The position numbers and the translations under genes are program-made. A DNA stretch of 35,487 bases from positions 1 to 35,487 of the forward strand of contig JAANMP010000052.1 of NCBI GenBank assembly GCA_011250595.1, in the 5' to 3' direction. The notes beneath the pieces were generated by a model. The model was not told the DNA's origin and did no database searches. It worked only from the letters and a program-made list of their open reading frames with translations. This document shows positions 14,388-23,837 of this stretch, one piece after another (the first letter of the stretch is position 1; each line of letters starts with the position of its first letter). The stretch comes from Bacillus sp. MM2020_1. Lineage in GTDB: Bacteria > Bacillota > Bacilli > Bacillales > Cytobacillaceae.

Positions 14388-15693
14388 AAAATATGCCAAG
14401 CTTATTCGCAGCGTTGATCCGGTTCGAGTCAATGGGAAGATTACGCAAATCATTGGCCTTACCATTGAATCACAGGGGCCTGACGTTAGAATTGGTGAAT
14501 TGTGCTCTATTTACCCAACGAATTCTCAAAATCCTATTCAAGCAGAAGTTGTCGGTATTCGAGAAAATAAAGTGCTGCTGATGCCTCTTGGGGAGGTTCG
14601 TTCCATAGGTCCAGGCTGCGATGTGGTCGCTAGTGGTAAGCCGTTGATGGTAAAAGCAGGCCGCCATTTGTTAGGACGCGTTCTTGATGGATTGGGTCAG
14701 CCTATCGACGGCAAACCAATGCCAGTTGGCTTAGAGGAGGTTCCTACCCACGCGGTTCCACCAAACCCATTAAGCAGACCTAGGATTCATTCGCCACTAG
14801 GCGTAGGTGTTCGAACAATTGATGGTTTATTAACCATGGGTAAGGGTCAGCGGATGGGGATTTTTGCTGGTAGTGGTGTTGGTAAAAGTACACTCCTCGG
14901 GATGATCTCTAGAAATACCACAGCGGATGTAAACGTCATAGCGTTAATCGGTGAGAGAGGACGAGAAGTCCTAGACTTTATCGAACAAAACCTGGGTGAG
15001 GAAGGGTTAAAAAAATCTGTTGTCATTGTAGCAACATCTGATCAACCTGCTCTGATTCGAATTAAAGGTGCGTTAATCGCTACGTCCATTGCGGAATATT
15101 TTCGTGATCAAGGAATGGACGTAATGCTTGTAATGGATTCTGTTACTCGTTTTGCAATGGCGCAAAGGGAAATCGGCTTAGCGATTGGAGAACCGCCAAC
15201 AACTAAGGGGTATACACCTTCAGTTTTCGCCATGCTTCCACAGTTATTAGAACGTGCAGGAACGGGACAAAAGGGATCTATTTCGGCGATCTATACTGTT
15301 TTGGTCGACGGAGACGACATGAACGAACCGATTGCTGACGCTGTTAGAGGAATATTAGACGGTCATATTGTCCTTAATCGTGCCATTGGGGCTAAAGGGA
15401 TTTTTCCAGCGATTGACGTGTTAAACAGTGTGAGCCGGGTAATGACGGAAATAACCTCGGATCAACACCTTAACGCTGCACGAAATTTTAAAAACTTGTT
15501 AGCCTCCTATATTTCAGCAGAAGATTTAATTAATATTGGGGCATACAAAAAGGGGGCTAACCGCGAAATTGATTTAGCGGTGCGTCTAATGCCGCAGATG
15601 GATCATTTTTTACGGCAAGATATCTTTGAACCTTCTAAACTAGAGGATGCGGAATCCTTCTTAACATCACAATTTGGAGCGATCATGCGATGA
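14371..15693 (+). CDS. fliI: FliI, flagellum-specific export ATPase
   Basis: 440 residues. The Walker A motif GSGVGKST lies at about residues 167-174 and the Walker B-like strand MLVMDSVTRFA near residue 250; the ALIGERGREVLDFIE segment is also typical. The protein is homologous to the F1 beta subunit. FliI hydrolyses ATP to prime export of rod, hook and filament proteins with FliH and FliJ. It starts at GTG 14371 with AGAAGGGAG upstream, inside the fliH end, and its TGA overlaps the fliJ ATG (ATGA). Confidence 0.97.
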   Translation: MELSAEKYAKLIRSVDPVRVNGKITQIIGLTIESQGPDVRIGELCSIYPTNSQNPIQAEVVGIRENKVLLMPLGEVRSIGPGCDVVASGKPLMVKAGRHLLGRVLDGLGQPIDGKPMPVGLEEVPTHAVPPNPLSRPRIHSPLGVGVRTIDGLLTMGKGQRMGIFAGSGVGKSTLLGMISRNTTADVNVIALIGERGREVLDFIEQNLGEEGLKKSVVIVATSDQPALIRIKGALIATSIAEYFRDQGMDVMLVMDSVTRFAMAQREIGLAIGEPPTTKGYTPSVFAMLPQLLERAGTGQKGSISAIYTVLVDGDDMNEPIADAVRGILDGHIVLNRAIGAKGIFPAIDVLNSVSRVMTEITSDQHLNAARNFKNLLASYISAEDLINIGAYKKGANREIDLAVRLMPQMDHFLRQDIFEPSKLEDAESFLTSQFGAIMR

Positions 15694-16124
15694 AATTTAA
15701 CTTTTCCTTTCAAAAAGTACTTGATTTCAAAGAAAAAGAAAAAGAGATAGCTCATCAAGAATATGGCACAGTTAAACTTCAACAATCCCAACTTGAGGAA
15801 CAATTAGAAGGTCTGGGGTTGGTAAAGGATGAGGTGTTCAACCAATACAACCAAGTCCATCGAAAAACAGTTTGGGAGATTCAAGAGCTTCAAAAAGAAA
15901 TCGACCATGTCAACCAACAAATGAAAAAGCTGGAGAATAAATCCCAGTTAATACACCAAGAAGTAGAACAAAAACACCAATTACTGCTCGCAAAAACACA
16001 GGAAGCAAAAATTTGGAATCAATGGAAAGCAAAATCCAAGGAAGCATTTCAACAGCAATTGGATCGACAAGAGCAAGCTATGTTGGATGAAATGGCCATC
16101 CTTCGCTATTCCCGAAGGGTATGA
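15690..16124 (+). CDS. fliJ: FliJ, export apparatus coiled-coil stalk
   Basis: 144 residues, nearly all alpha-helical coiled coil. It begins MKFNFSFQKVLDFKEKEKE, the usual FliJ start, and continues with long Gln/Glu/Lys heptads. FliJ fits in the FliI hexamer like the F1 gamma stalk and contacts FlhA. It overlaps fliI by four bases, and the next gene follows after 12 bases. Confidence 0.93.
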   Translation: MKFNFSFQKVLDFKEKEKEIAHQEYGTVKLQQSQLEEQLEGLGLVKDEVFNQYNQVHRKTVWEIQELQKEIDHVNQQMKKLENKSQLIHQEVEQKHQLLLAKTQEAKIWNQWKAKSKEAFQQQLDRQEQAMLDEMAILRYSRRV

Positions 16125-16136
16125 GGAGAGAGTTAG

Positions 16137-16994
16137 ATGGAAGAAAAGCACCGCTCAAAACTAGCAAATATAGTTTATATTGTGATCATTCCGTTAGTAT
16201 TTACGGTTATCCTGGTTGCCTTTTTATTGAATTTTATGGGTTTTCCGGTAGGGAAAACATTTCAAGAATGGGGAAATCAAATTCCGCTCATTAATCAATT
16301 GGTTGCTGACCCAACACCAGTACAGGCAGAAAATCAGGATGATTCAGATTACTGGAAAAACAAATATGAAATGAGCAATTCTGCTATCAAAGAGAAGGAT
16401 CAAGAAATATCAAACTTAAAAAAAGAACTTAGTTCGAATCAAAAGGGTTTAGAGGAACTTAAACAGAAAAATGCGGATTTTCAGACCCAATTATCCGAGA
16501 AAAAAGCACAAAAATCTCAAGAAGATTTGAAACAAGTGGCAGGGATTTATGAAAATATGTCAGCATCTAAAGCTGCAAAGATTTTCGAAGCAATGTCTTT
16601 GGAGGATGCGTCCTTAACACTAATGTTGCTGGATCAAGAGCATCAAAGCAGTATTCTTGGGGGCATGAAGGATCCAAAGAAAGCTGCGCGAATAACGATG
16701 ATGATCAAGGAAATACCGTCACTTTATGAAACCGAACAGACAACGGTCGAAGAACAGGTGCAAGAATTAGCTTTGAAACAAGAGAATCCAGCGGATACCT
16801 TAGCGGAAACCATTGCAGGAATGCCTCCAGCTCAATCTGCAGTTATTATCCAATCAATGATGAAAAGTAATTCGATTGTAGCAATGGATCTTATCAGAAA
16901 TATCAGTACATCTACCCGCTCTCAAATATTAACGGAAATTACCAAAGTTGATGCTAAATTAGCTGCACAAATTACTGCCGATTTAAACAACTAG
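16137..16994 (+). CDS. ylxF: YlxF/MotE-like membrane-anchored coiled-coil protein
   Basis: 285 residues. There is one N-terminal membrane segment (about residues 12-35). A periplasmic-side coiled coil follows (residues 78-130, KEKDQEISNLKKELSSNQKG). The C-terminal region resembles the MgtE N-domain (IYENMSASKAAKIFEAMS and AETIAGMPPAQSAVIIQSM repeats). It occupies the ylxF slot after fliJ, where B. subtilis continues with fliK. MotE in other bacteria chaperones the stator; the role of YlxF is less clear. The fliK, flgD, flgE and switch genes that usually follow are missing, and fliO starts 26 bases later. Confidence 0.82.
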   Translation: MEEKHRSKLANIVYIVIIPLVFTVILVAFLLNFMGFPVGKTFQEWGNQIPLINQLVADPTPVQAENQDDSDYWKNKYEMSNSAIKEKDQEISNLKKELSSNQKGLEELKQKNADFQTQLSEKKAQKSQEDLKQVAGIYENMSASKAAKIFEAMSLEDASLTLMLLDQEHQSSILGGMKDPKKAARITMMIKEIPSLYETEQTTVEEQVQELALKQENPADTLAETIAGMPPAQSAVIIQSMMKSNSIVAMDLIRNISTSTRSQILTEITKVDAKLAAQITADLNN

Positions 16995-17020
16995 AAATAA
17001 CTCCAAGGAAGGAGAAAATC

Positions 17021-17587
17021 ATGAAACGCACGATTCTTTTTTTTGTTATGTTTTTTTATCTATTTTCTTTTCAATCCACAACCCTTGCCGCAGGTTCAAC
17101 ATCTGGCGGCGAGCCTTCCGTCTATGATTCTATCCAAAAAGGCGAAACGAAATCTCAGGCAATACCTACAAAAGCCAAGGATAGTCAATCACCTTCCTTA
17201 TTCCCCTTATTCTTGAAGTTTATAATCTCGTTTGTTTTGGTGATTGGATTATTGTTTGTTTTATTACGTTTTTTATCTAAAAAAGGAATCGTGATGCAAA
17301 CGAGTGGTCCAGTCCTACCAATTGGCAGTCATATGCTTGGTAATAACCGATCCATGCAAGTCTTACTCATTGGCCAAACCATCTATATTGTTGGAGTTGG
17401 AGAAGATGTTACGTTGATTCGTACGATTACCCAAGGTGAAGAGTATCAGCATTTGCTTGAAAGCTATGAAAATCAAGCAGTCGATGGGCAGACACCAAAA
17501 TGGTTTCCAAAGGATACGAAAAAAATCTGGAATACTGTGTTTCGAAAACATTTACAAAAAATGCACCAAGAAAATGGAAAGGAGTAG
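17021..17587 (+). CDS. fliO: FliO (FliZ-type), export gate assembly protein
   Basis: 188 residues. There is a cleavable-type signal peptide (residues 1-24, ending TTLAAG), a linker and one membrane segment (about residues 66-87). A cytoplasmic domain follows with the FliO pattern VLPIGSHMLGNNRSMQVLLIG and IYIVGVGEDVTLIRTI. FliO helps assemble the FliP ring. It immediately precedes fliP (4-base gap) in conserved order. Confidence 0.9.
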   Translation: MKRTILFFVMFFYLFSFQSTTLAAGSTSGGEPSVYDSIQKGETKSQAIPTKAKDSQSPSLFPLFLKFIISFVLVIGLLFVLLRFLSKKGIVMQTSGPVLPIGSHMLGNNRSMQVLLIGQTIYIVGVGEDVTLIRTITQGEEYQHLLESYENQAVDGQTPKWFPKDTKKIWNTVFRKHLQKMHQENGKE

Positions 17588-17591
17588 GAAT

Positions 17592-18341
17592 ATGTTAAGG
17601 AAATTAGCTATACTTGTTCCTCTTCTTTCGCTTGGTTTGATTTCAGTGGTGCATGCGGCCGCTCCAGTCGATACCATTTTACCAGGAATTGATTTTGGCT
17701 CATCAAACGATCCTGAAAAAGTATCCAATACAATGCGCATCATTTTATTAATAACGGTGTTATCAATAGCACCTGCAATACTTGTCATGATGACCTGTTT
17801 TACTCGTATCATCGTAGTGTTTGGATTTGTGCGAAATGCGTTAGGGACACAGCAAATTCCTCCCAACCAAGTGTTAATCGGATTATCATTATTCATGACC
17901 TTTTTTATCATGGGTCCGACATTTTCTGAAATCAACCAGAATGCACTCCAGCCATTTCTGGCAGGGAAAGTGACGCAGCAGGAGGCGTTCAAATCGGCTA
18001 GTGACCCTTTGAAAGATTTTATGGCTAAACAAACACGGGAAAAAGATTTAGCCCTATTTATGGATTATGCCAAGATGAAAAAACCAGAACAGGTGAAAGA
18101 TATACCACTCACTGCCTTAGTACCAGCCTATGCGATCAGTGAATTAAAAACAGCTTTTCAGATGGGGTTTATGATCTTTATCCCGTTCCTTGTCATCGAT
18201 ATGATTGTTTCTAGTGTCCTGATGTCTATGGGGATGATGATGCTCCCTCCAGTGATGATTTCACTTCCGTTTAAGATTCTATTATTTATATTAGTAGATG
18301 GCTGGCATTTAATTGTTAAATCATTGCTTGTGAGTTTTTAA
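17592..18341 (+). CDS. fliP: FliP, export gate protein
   Basis: 249 residues from ATG 17592, preceded by GGAAAGGAG; a longer in-frame reading from 17436 would overlap fliO and has no ribosome site. The signal peptide covers about residues 1-23 (ending HAAAP). Membrane segments follow, with family motifs MTCFTRIIVVFGFVRNALGT and GMMMLPPVMISLPFK. Five FliP subunits form most of the helical export pore with FliQ and FliR. Confidence 0.97.
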   Translation: MLRKLAILVPLLSLGLISVVHAAAPVDTILPGIDFGSSNDPEKVSNTMRIILLITVLSIAPAILVMMTCFTRIIVVFGFVRNALGTQQIPPNQVLIGLSLFMTFFIMGPTFSEINQNALQPFLAGKVTQQEAFKSASDPLKDFMAKQTREKDLALFMDYAKMKKPEQVKDIPLTALVPAYAISELKTAFQMGFMIFIPFLVIDMIVSSVLMSMGMMMLPPVMISLPFKILLFILVDGWHLIVKSLLVSF

Positions 18342-18356
18342 GAAGGGAGTTTGACC

Positions 18357-18626
18357 ATGTCAACGGAACTAATTTTACGAATAGCCCAAGAAGCTATTTA
18401 CACGATCCTCATCGTTACCGCACCGGTAGCTGGGATTGCCTTAATTGTCGGTTTATTAGTTAGTATATTTCAGGCGACCACTCAAATTCAGGAACAAACA
18501 CTTGCTTTCGTTCCGAAAATCGTTGCCGTGTTCCTCTCAATCTTGTTTTTTGGTCCGTGGATGCTGAGGCACGTGGTAGATTTCACACAAAATTTATTGG
18601 GAAATCTTTCTCAATTTGTTGGATAA
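18357..18626 (+). CDS. fliQ: FliQ, export gate protein
   Basis: 89 residues from ATG 18357, seven bases after AGAAGGGAG (18341-18349); an in-frame TTG at 18351 lies too close to that site. Two membrane hairpin helices are visible, with the family pattern LIVGLLVSIFQATTQIQEQT between them and VPKIVAVFLSILFFGPWML in the second. FliQ wraps the FliP/FliR core. It follows fliP by 15 bases, and fliR starts 3 bases after its stop. Confidence 0.96.
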   Translation: MSTELILRIAQEAIYTILIVTAPVAGIALIVGLLVSIFQATTQIQEQTLAFVPKIVAVFLSILFFGPWMLRHVVDFTQNLLGNLSQFVG

Positions 18627-18629
18627 GCG

Positions 18630-19406
18630 ATGAATATGGATGCTGCGACTTTATGGACCCTTTTACTTATTTTTGTGCGCATCACGACATTTATGGTTAC
18701 AGCCCCATTATTTTCAGGACGTCAAATACCCAGCCTATTCAAAGTTGGTTTTAGTGTATTTCTTAGTATCCTCTGTGTGGGGTTGGTGAAAGAACCGATT
18801 CCATCACTTGACGAGTCGATCATTATCGTCTTAATTCTAAAAGAGTTTTTGGTTGGAATTGTCCTGGGGATGGTTGGAAATATTCTGCTCTATGCTGTCC
18901 AAATGGCAGGCTCATTAATGGATGTTTTGATTGGTTTTTCGATGGCAAGTCTTTTTGACCCTACGTTTGGGACAAACTCTCAACTATCGGGACGGATGCA
19001 AAATGCTCTAGCACTTCTTGTTTTATTAGCAACGGATGGTCATCATCTCCTCATTCAAGGGATATTGACTAGTTTTGATTGGATTCCAATTCAGGCTTTG
19101 GTTCCGGCATTTACGGATGGGAGGCTAGCGTCCTTTCTTCTAGACTGTGTCCAGCAGATGTTTTTAATCGGCTTTATGATGGCAGCTCCAATTATTGGAA
19201 CGTTGTTTCTTGTGGACGTTGCCTTGGGAATTATGGCGAGGACTGTGCCCCAAATGAACTTGTTTGCGGTTTTTCCACCTTTGAAAATTATGATTCATTT
19301 TTTCATATATATATTTATTTTACCTAGTTTCTTTTATTTGTTAAAAATACTTTTTGAAAACATGTATGGATCGATTTATTCGATCCTGAAAATAATGGGG
19401 GTGTAG
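18630..19406 (+). CDS. fliR: FliR, export gate protein
   Basis: 258 residues with several membrane helices, including LILKEFLVGIVLGMVGNILL and the AGSLMDVLIGFSMASLFDP segment typical of FliR. The C-terminal half (VDVALGIMARTVPQMNLFAV) is also diagnostic. One FliR completes the FliP5Q4R1 pore. It precedes flhB by 4 bases in the conserved order fliO-P-Q-R-flhB. Confidence 0.96.
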   Translation: MNMDAATLWTLLLIFVRITTFMVTAPLFSGRQIPSLFKVGFSVFLSILCVGLVKEPIPSLDESIIIVLILKEFLVGIVLGMVGNILLYAVQMAGSLMDVLIGFSMASLFDPTFGTNSQLSGRMQNALALLVLLATDGHHLLIQGILTSFDWIPIQALVPAFTDGRLASFLLDCVQQMFLIGFMMAAPIIGTLFLVDVALGIMARTVPQMNLFAVFPPLKIMIHFFIYIFILPSFFYLLKILFENMYGSIYSILKIMGV

Positions 19407-19410
19407 AAGG

Positions 19411-20505
19411 ATGCTTCTTCGCTTAGATTTGCAATTGTTTTCTGATGAAAAGACGGAAAAAGCCACGCCCAATAAGCGGCGGGATGCCAGAAAAAAAGGG
19501 CAGGTCGCGAAAAGCCCGGAGGTTTCTTCTGCCCTCACATTACTCTTCAGCTTCTCATTTTTTATGATCGGCGGAAAGAGTTTTATGGAAGGATGCATGA
19601 ATATTTATCGGCATAGTTTCCAAGAATATTTGCTTTGGGATCTATCCGTCTCGAGCACCCAGCTGTTATTTAATCAGTTATTGTGGGATGTAACAAAATT
19701 GGTCCTGCCTATCTTTGCAGTAGTCCTAGTTGCAGGAGTTCTAGCAAACTATATGCAGGTTGGATTTATGTTTAATGTCGAGTCCTTAAAAATGAATTTA
19801 GGAAAACTAAACCCACTCCAAGGGGCAAAACAGATTTTCTCGATGCGGTCGATCGTGGAATTAATCAAATCCATCATGAAAATCGTAATTACAGCCGTGA
19901 TTGTTTTTTTGATCATATGGAAACAGAAAAATGAGTTATTTTCGATTGGTGAAAAAAACCTCTATGATTCTGCCAGATTTATAGGGTCGCTCACCGTAAA
20001 AATTGGGATAACGATAGCAATTTGCTTGGTGGCATTAGCAGCTGCCGATTATTTCTATCAATGGTTTTCCCATGAAAAGAAGATTCGGATGTCTAAACAG
20101 GATATCAAAGATGAACATAAAAAGATGGAAGGCGATCCGTTGATAAAAGGGAAGAGGAGAGCGAGGCAGCAGCAGTTGGCGATGAATCGGATGATGCAGG
20201 ACCTGCCCAAGGCAGATGTCGTGATCACCAATCCTACACACTTTGCTGTCGCTATCAAATATGATTTTGAAACAATGGCTGCTCCAGAAGTGATTGCCAA
20301 AGGAAAAGATCATATTGCCTTAAAAATCAAGGAAATCGCAAAAGAAAATAAAATTATGACGGTTGAAAACAGACCATTGGCTCGTGCACTTTTTGCGGCC
20401 GTGGAAATCGGACAGCCAATACCGGAAGAATTGTTCAATGCCGTGGGGGAGATTTTAGCGTATGTTTATTATCAGGAAGGTCGGTATAAGGGGATGATGG
20501 CATGA
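19411..20505 (+). CDS. flhB: FlhB, export substrate-specificity switch protein
   Basis: 364 residues. It begins LQLFSDEKTEKATPNKRRDARKKG, the family N-terminus. Four membrane helices lie within residues 30-215. The cytoplasmic domain contains the autocleavage motif NPTH (about residues 274-277). Cleavage there lets the export gate change from rod/hook to filament substrates, normally with FliK, whose gene is absent here. The stop overlaps the flhA start (ATGA). Confidence 0.97.
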   Translation: MLLRLDLQLFSDEKTEKATPNKRRDARKKGQVAKSPEVSSALTLLFSFSFFMIGGKSFMEGCMNIYRHSFQEYLLWDLSVSSTQLLFNQLLWDVTKLVLPIFAVVLVAGVLANYMQVGFMFNVESLKMNLGKLNPLQGAKQIFSMRSIVELIKSIMKIVITAVIVFLIIWKQKNELFSIGEKNLYDSARFIGSLTVKIGITIAICLVALAAADYFYQWFSHEKKIRMSKQDIKDEHKKMEGDPLIKGKRRARQQQLAMNRMMQDLPKADVVITNPTHFAVAIKYDFETMAAPEVIAKGKDHIALKIKEIAKENKIMTVENRPLARALFAAVEIGQPIPEELFNAVGEILAYVYYQEGRYKGMMA

Positions 20506-22535
20506 AAATAAAAGAGTTTTCGGTATTTATCGTAGTTATATTGATTGTCACTATGATGATCATTCCACTGCCAACACTACTATTGGATTTTCTATTAATC
20601 TTCAATATCTGCGCGTCATTAATGATTTTGTTAGTAGCTATGAATACGAAGGAACCATTAGATTTTTCTATTTTTCCAACAGCTTTATTAATAACCACAT
20701 TATTTCGATTAGCGCTTAATGTGTCAACCACTCGTTCCATTCTATCAAAGGCTGACGGTGGTAAAGTTATCGAGACGTTTGGATCCTTTGTAATTGGCGG
20801 TAGCCCGGTTATCGGTTTTATTGTCTTCCTCATCCTTGTTGTCATTCAATTCATTGTCATTACCAAGGGTTCGGAAAGGGTTGCCGAAGTAGCGGCTCGT
20901 TTTACACTGGACGCAATGCCTGGAAAGCAAATGAGTATTGATGCAGATATGAATGCTGGATTAATTAGTGAACAAGACGCTCGGGCTCGCCGTCGAAAAA
21001 TCGAAATGGAGGCGGATTTTTACGGAGCCATGGACGGGGCAAGTAAGTTTGTTAAAGGAGATGCCATAGCCGGGATTATAATCCTTTTAATCAATGTTAT
21101 TGGTGGGTTTATCATTGGTATTGCTATCCATGGCATGGGTTTTGCAGAAGCTGCGAGCACCTTCACCCTGTTATCAGTGGGTGATGGATTGGTAAGCCAG
21201 GTACCAGCCTTACTAATTTCAACCGCTACCGGGATAACGGTGACCCGAGCGGCAACAGATGGCAGTTTGGGATCAGACATTATGCAGCAAATTTTTAATT
21301 ACCCTAAGCTGCTTTACATTGTGGCTGTTACCATTCTTATGCTTGGATTGTTTACACCAATTGGTCTTTTCTTAACATTGCCCGTTGCTGGGATATTAGC
21401 ATATAGTGCGTATACCATCCAGAAAACTGCAAAAAAGGAAGAGCTTCTTAATGAACAGGTTGAAACGGATGCAATGGAAGATGATATTAGCAATCCTGAA
21501 AAGGTAATAAGTCTGCTGCAACTTGATACGTTGGAATTAGAAATTGGCTATGGCTTAATTCCATTAGCGGACCAAAAACAAGGTGGGGACATCCTCGATA
21601 GGATTGTGATGATCCGTAGGCAATTTGCCATTGAATTAGGGCTGGTTATTCCTACTATCCGGATCCGCGATAATTTACAATTAACTCCAAACCAGTATGT
21701 GTTAAAATTCCGTGGCAGTAAAATTGCAAGCGGAGAAGTTTACTTGGATCACTTCCTTGCGATGAATCAAGGAGCAGATGGTGAGGGAATCGAGGGAATT
21801 CATGTCATTGAACCTTCTTTTGGATTGCCGGCAACTTGGGTCAGTATGGAGGCAAAACAAATGGCCGAGCTTATGGGTTATATGATTGTGGATCCGCCAT
21901 CTGTTATTGCTACTCATTTAACAGAAGTATTGAAACAGCATGCTTATCATTTGCTAAGAAGAGAAGAAACAAAGGAATTAATCGACAATTTAAAGGAATC
22001 TCATCCTACCTTGGTGGATGAACTTGTTCCTAATCTGCTTTCCAACGGTGATATTCAAAAAGTATTACAGAATTTACTTCGCGAGCAAATATCTATTCGC
22101 GATTTAGCGGCTATTTTTGAAACCCTAGCTGATTACGCTGTTTATACAAAGGAACCTAGGGTTTTAACGGAATATGTCCGTCAGTCCTTGACCCGTCAAA
22201 TTACAGAACAATATTCCGAAGCTGGTGTGATCAATGTTTTAACAGCTGGAGCCACGCTAGAGAAAGGAATTTCGGATTGCATCCAGCAAACAGATGCAGG
22301 CGGGTATTACCTTTCAATGGATCCACAGACATCAAGAAGGATTACAGAAGTCTTGCAGGAACAAATTGACCGAGTGGTTAAAGCTGGGGGTCTGCCGATT
22401 TTTCTCACTTCACCTTCGATTCGAATGTATTTAAAACAATTTGTTGATAAAATCATGCCGACCGTACCAGTTCTCGCATATACGGAGCTGGAACCTACTA
22501 TTGAGATCCAAAGTATAGGAGTAGTGAATATATGA
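20502..22535 (+). CDS. flhA: FlhA, export gate protein
   Basis: 677 residues, standard length. Up to eight membrane helices lie in the first 320 residues, with the FHIPEP-family segment ERVAEVAARFTLDAMPGKQM near residue 125. The cytoplasmic half begins around residue 340 and forms the ring that docks chaperone-substrate complexes. It overlaps flhB and flhF by four bases each. Confidence 0.98.
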   Translation: MKIKEFSVFIVVILIVTMMIIPLPTLLLDFLLIFNICASLMILLVAMNTKEPLDFSIFPTALLITTLFRLALNVSTTRSILSKADGGKVIETFGSFVIGGSPVIGFIVFLILVVIQFIVITKGSERVAEVAARFTLDAMPGKQMSIDADMNAGLISEQDARARRRKIEMEADFYGAMDGASKFVKGDAIAGIIILLINVIGGFIIGIAIHGMGFAEAASTFTLLSVGDGLVSQVPALLISTATGITVTRAATDGSLGSDIMQQIFNYPKLLYIVAVTILMLGLFTPIGLFLTLPVAGILAYSAYTIQKTAKKEELLNEQVETDAMEDDISNPEKVISLLQLDTLELEIGYGLIPLADQKQGGDILDRIVMIRRQFAIELGLVIPTIRIRDNLQLTPNQYVLKFRGSKIASGEVYLDHFLAMNQGADGEGIEGIHVIEPSFGLPATWVSMEAKQMAELMGYMIVDPPSVIATHLTEVLKQHAYHLLRREETKELIDNLKESHPTLVDELVPNLLSNGDIQKVLQNLLREQISIRDLAAIFETLADYAVYTKEPRVLTEYVRQSLTRQITEQYSEAGVINVLTAGATLEKGISDCIQQTDAGGYYLSMDPQTSRRITEVLQEQIDRVVKAGGLPIFLTSPSIRMYLKQFVDKIMPTVPVLAYTELEPTIEIQSIGVVNI

Positions 22536-23836
22536 AAACAAAGAAAATCGTTGCAGATTCTATGCCCCTAGCTTTAAAAATGGTCAGGCAGCAACTAGGT
22601 GAAAATGCAATTATTGTGAACACTAGAACAATAAATAAGGGCGGATTATTAGGTTTTTTTACAAAACAAAAATTTGAAGTTACTGCCTATTCCATTGATC
22701 AGGATACGCAAAAGGCTGAACCGAAATTTTCATTAGAAATAAAAGAGAAGTCCAATCAACTCGTTAAGAAAAATAACGACTTTAAAATCAATAACAAAAA
22801 TTACGAGGACAATAAATCAGGGTTCCACAAGAAACCTCAAGATTTATATAATTATTACTCTAAAACTCCAGATAGCAATGAAAAATCAGATTCCGCACTA
22901 GCATTGAAGCCTATTGCATATGAGGGAAGTGTTTCGACAGCGACCAAGTCAAGTGATCATGAAAATCCATTGCTAGAGGAAATGCAGCAGATGAAAAAAA
23001 TGATGATGACCTTCATGATGAACGATAGACAGGGAGAGATTTTACCCCCTAGTTTGGCCAAGTGTGTTACCCATTTGAAAAAACAGGGTGTTGATGAGGA
23101 CGTTGTTGGGGAAATAGTTAACCGTATTTTAAAGAAGTATGATTCCTCGAATGAATTGGGTGAAGAGGTTTTCGAAACGGAGATTTTAACTATTATTGCT
23201 GGCATGATTGAGAAGAAATTACCTCTTTCAAACGTGGTTCACGAGCGAACACGGATGATTAATATAATTGGACCCACAGGTGTAGGGAAAACCACATCTA
23301 TTGCTAAACTAGCTACAGAACAGGTTTTAAAACAAAAACGTAGAGTTGCGATGATAACTACGGATGTGTATCGAATTGCAGCAGTGGAACAGCTAAAAAC
23401 CTATGCAGCAATTCTGAATGTTCCAGTTGAAGTAGTTCGTACCGCAGATGAGCTAGGAAATGCACTTAAAAAACTTGAACACTATGATTTAATCTATATG
23501 GATACCACAGGGCGTAATTATAAAGAAGTCCAAAATCGTGAATGTATTAACCAATTTTTAAATCATCCTCTTGAGAGTGATAATTATTTGGTGTTAAGTA
23601 TGACCACTAAATATGAAGATATGGAAGTGTTACTTGAAGAGTTTTTGGAGAGTCCAATAAAAAAACTGATTCTTACAAAATATGATGAAACGACGAGTTA
23701 TGGTTCGATTTTAAATATTGCTTATAAATATCCATATCAATTATCGTATCTTACCAATGGACAAAGTGTTCCTGAAGATATTACTACAATCGATGCCAAA
23801 CGGCTTGCAAGATGTCTACTAGGAAAGGAAAGTTAA
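22532..23836 (+). CDS. flhF: FlhF, SRP-type GTPase for flagellar placement
   Basis: 434 residues. The N-terminal domain begins MKTKKIVADSMPLALKMVRQ. A long polar, variable linker follows (about residues 65-150). The NG GTPase domain has the P-loop GPTGVGKTT at about 247-255, then TTDVYRIAAVEQL and a DTTGRN motif. FlhF sets the position and number of flagella and is controlled by FlhG. The protein is somewhat longer than B. subtilis FlhF, apparently through the linker. It overlaps flhA by four bases, and flhG starts one base after its stop. Confidence 0.95.
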   Translation: MKTKKIVADSMPLALKMVRQQLGENAIIVNTRTINKGGLLGFFTKQKFEVTAYSIDQDTQKAEPKFSLEIKEKSNQLVKKNNDFKINNKNYEDNKSGFHKKPQDLYNYYSKTPDSNEKSDSALALKPIAYEGSVSTATKSSDHENPLLEEMQQMKKMMMTFMMNDRQGEILPPSLAKCVTHLKKQGVDEDVVGEIVNRILKKYDSSNELGEEVFETEILTIIAGMIEKKLPLSNVVHERTRMINIIGPTGVGKTTSIAKLATEQVLKQKRRVAMITTDVYRIAAVEQLKTYAAILNVPVEVVRTADELGNALKKLEHYDLIYMDTTGRNYKEVQNRECINQFLNHPLESDNYLVLSMTTKYEDMEVLLEEFLESPIKKLILTKYDETTSYGSILNIAYKYPYQLSYLTNGQSVPEDITTIDAKRLARCLLGKES

Positions 23837-23837
23837 C

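Noticed and set aside
17436..17591. Long N-terminal extension of fliP
   Set aside because: It overlaps the fliO coding region in another frame. ATG 17592 has a good ribosome site and starts exactly at the FliP signal peptide.
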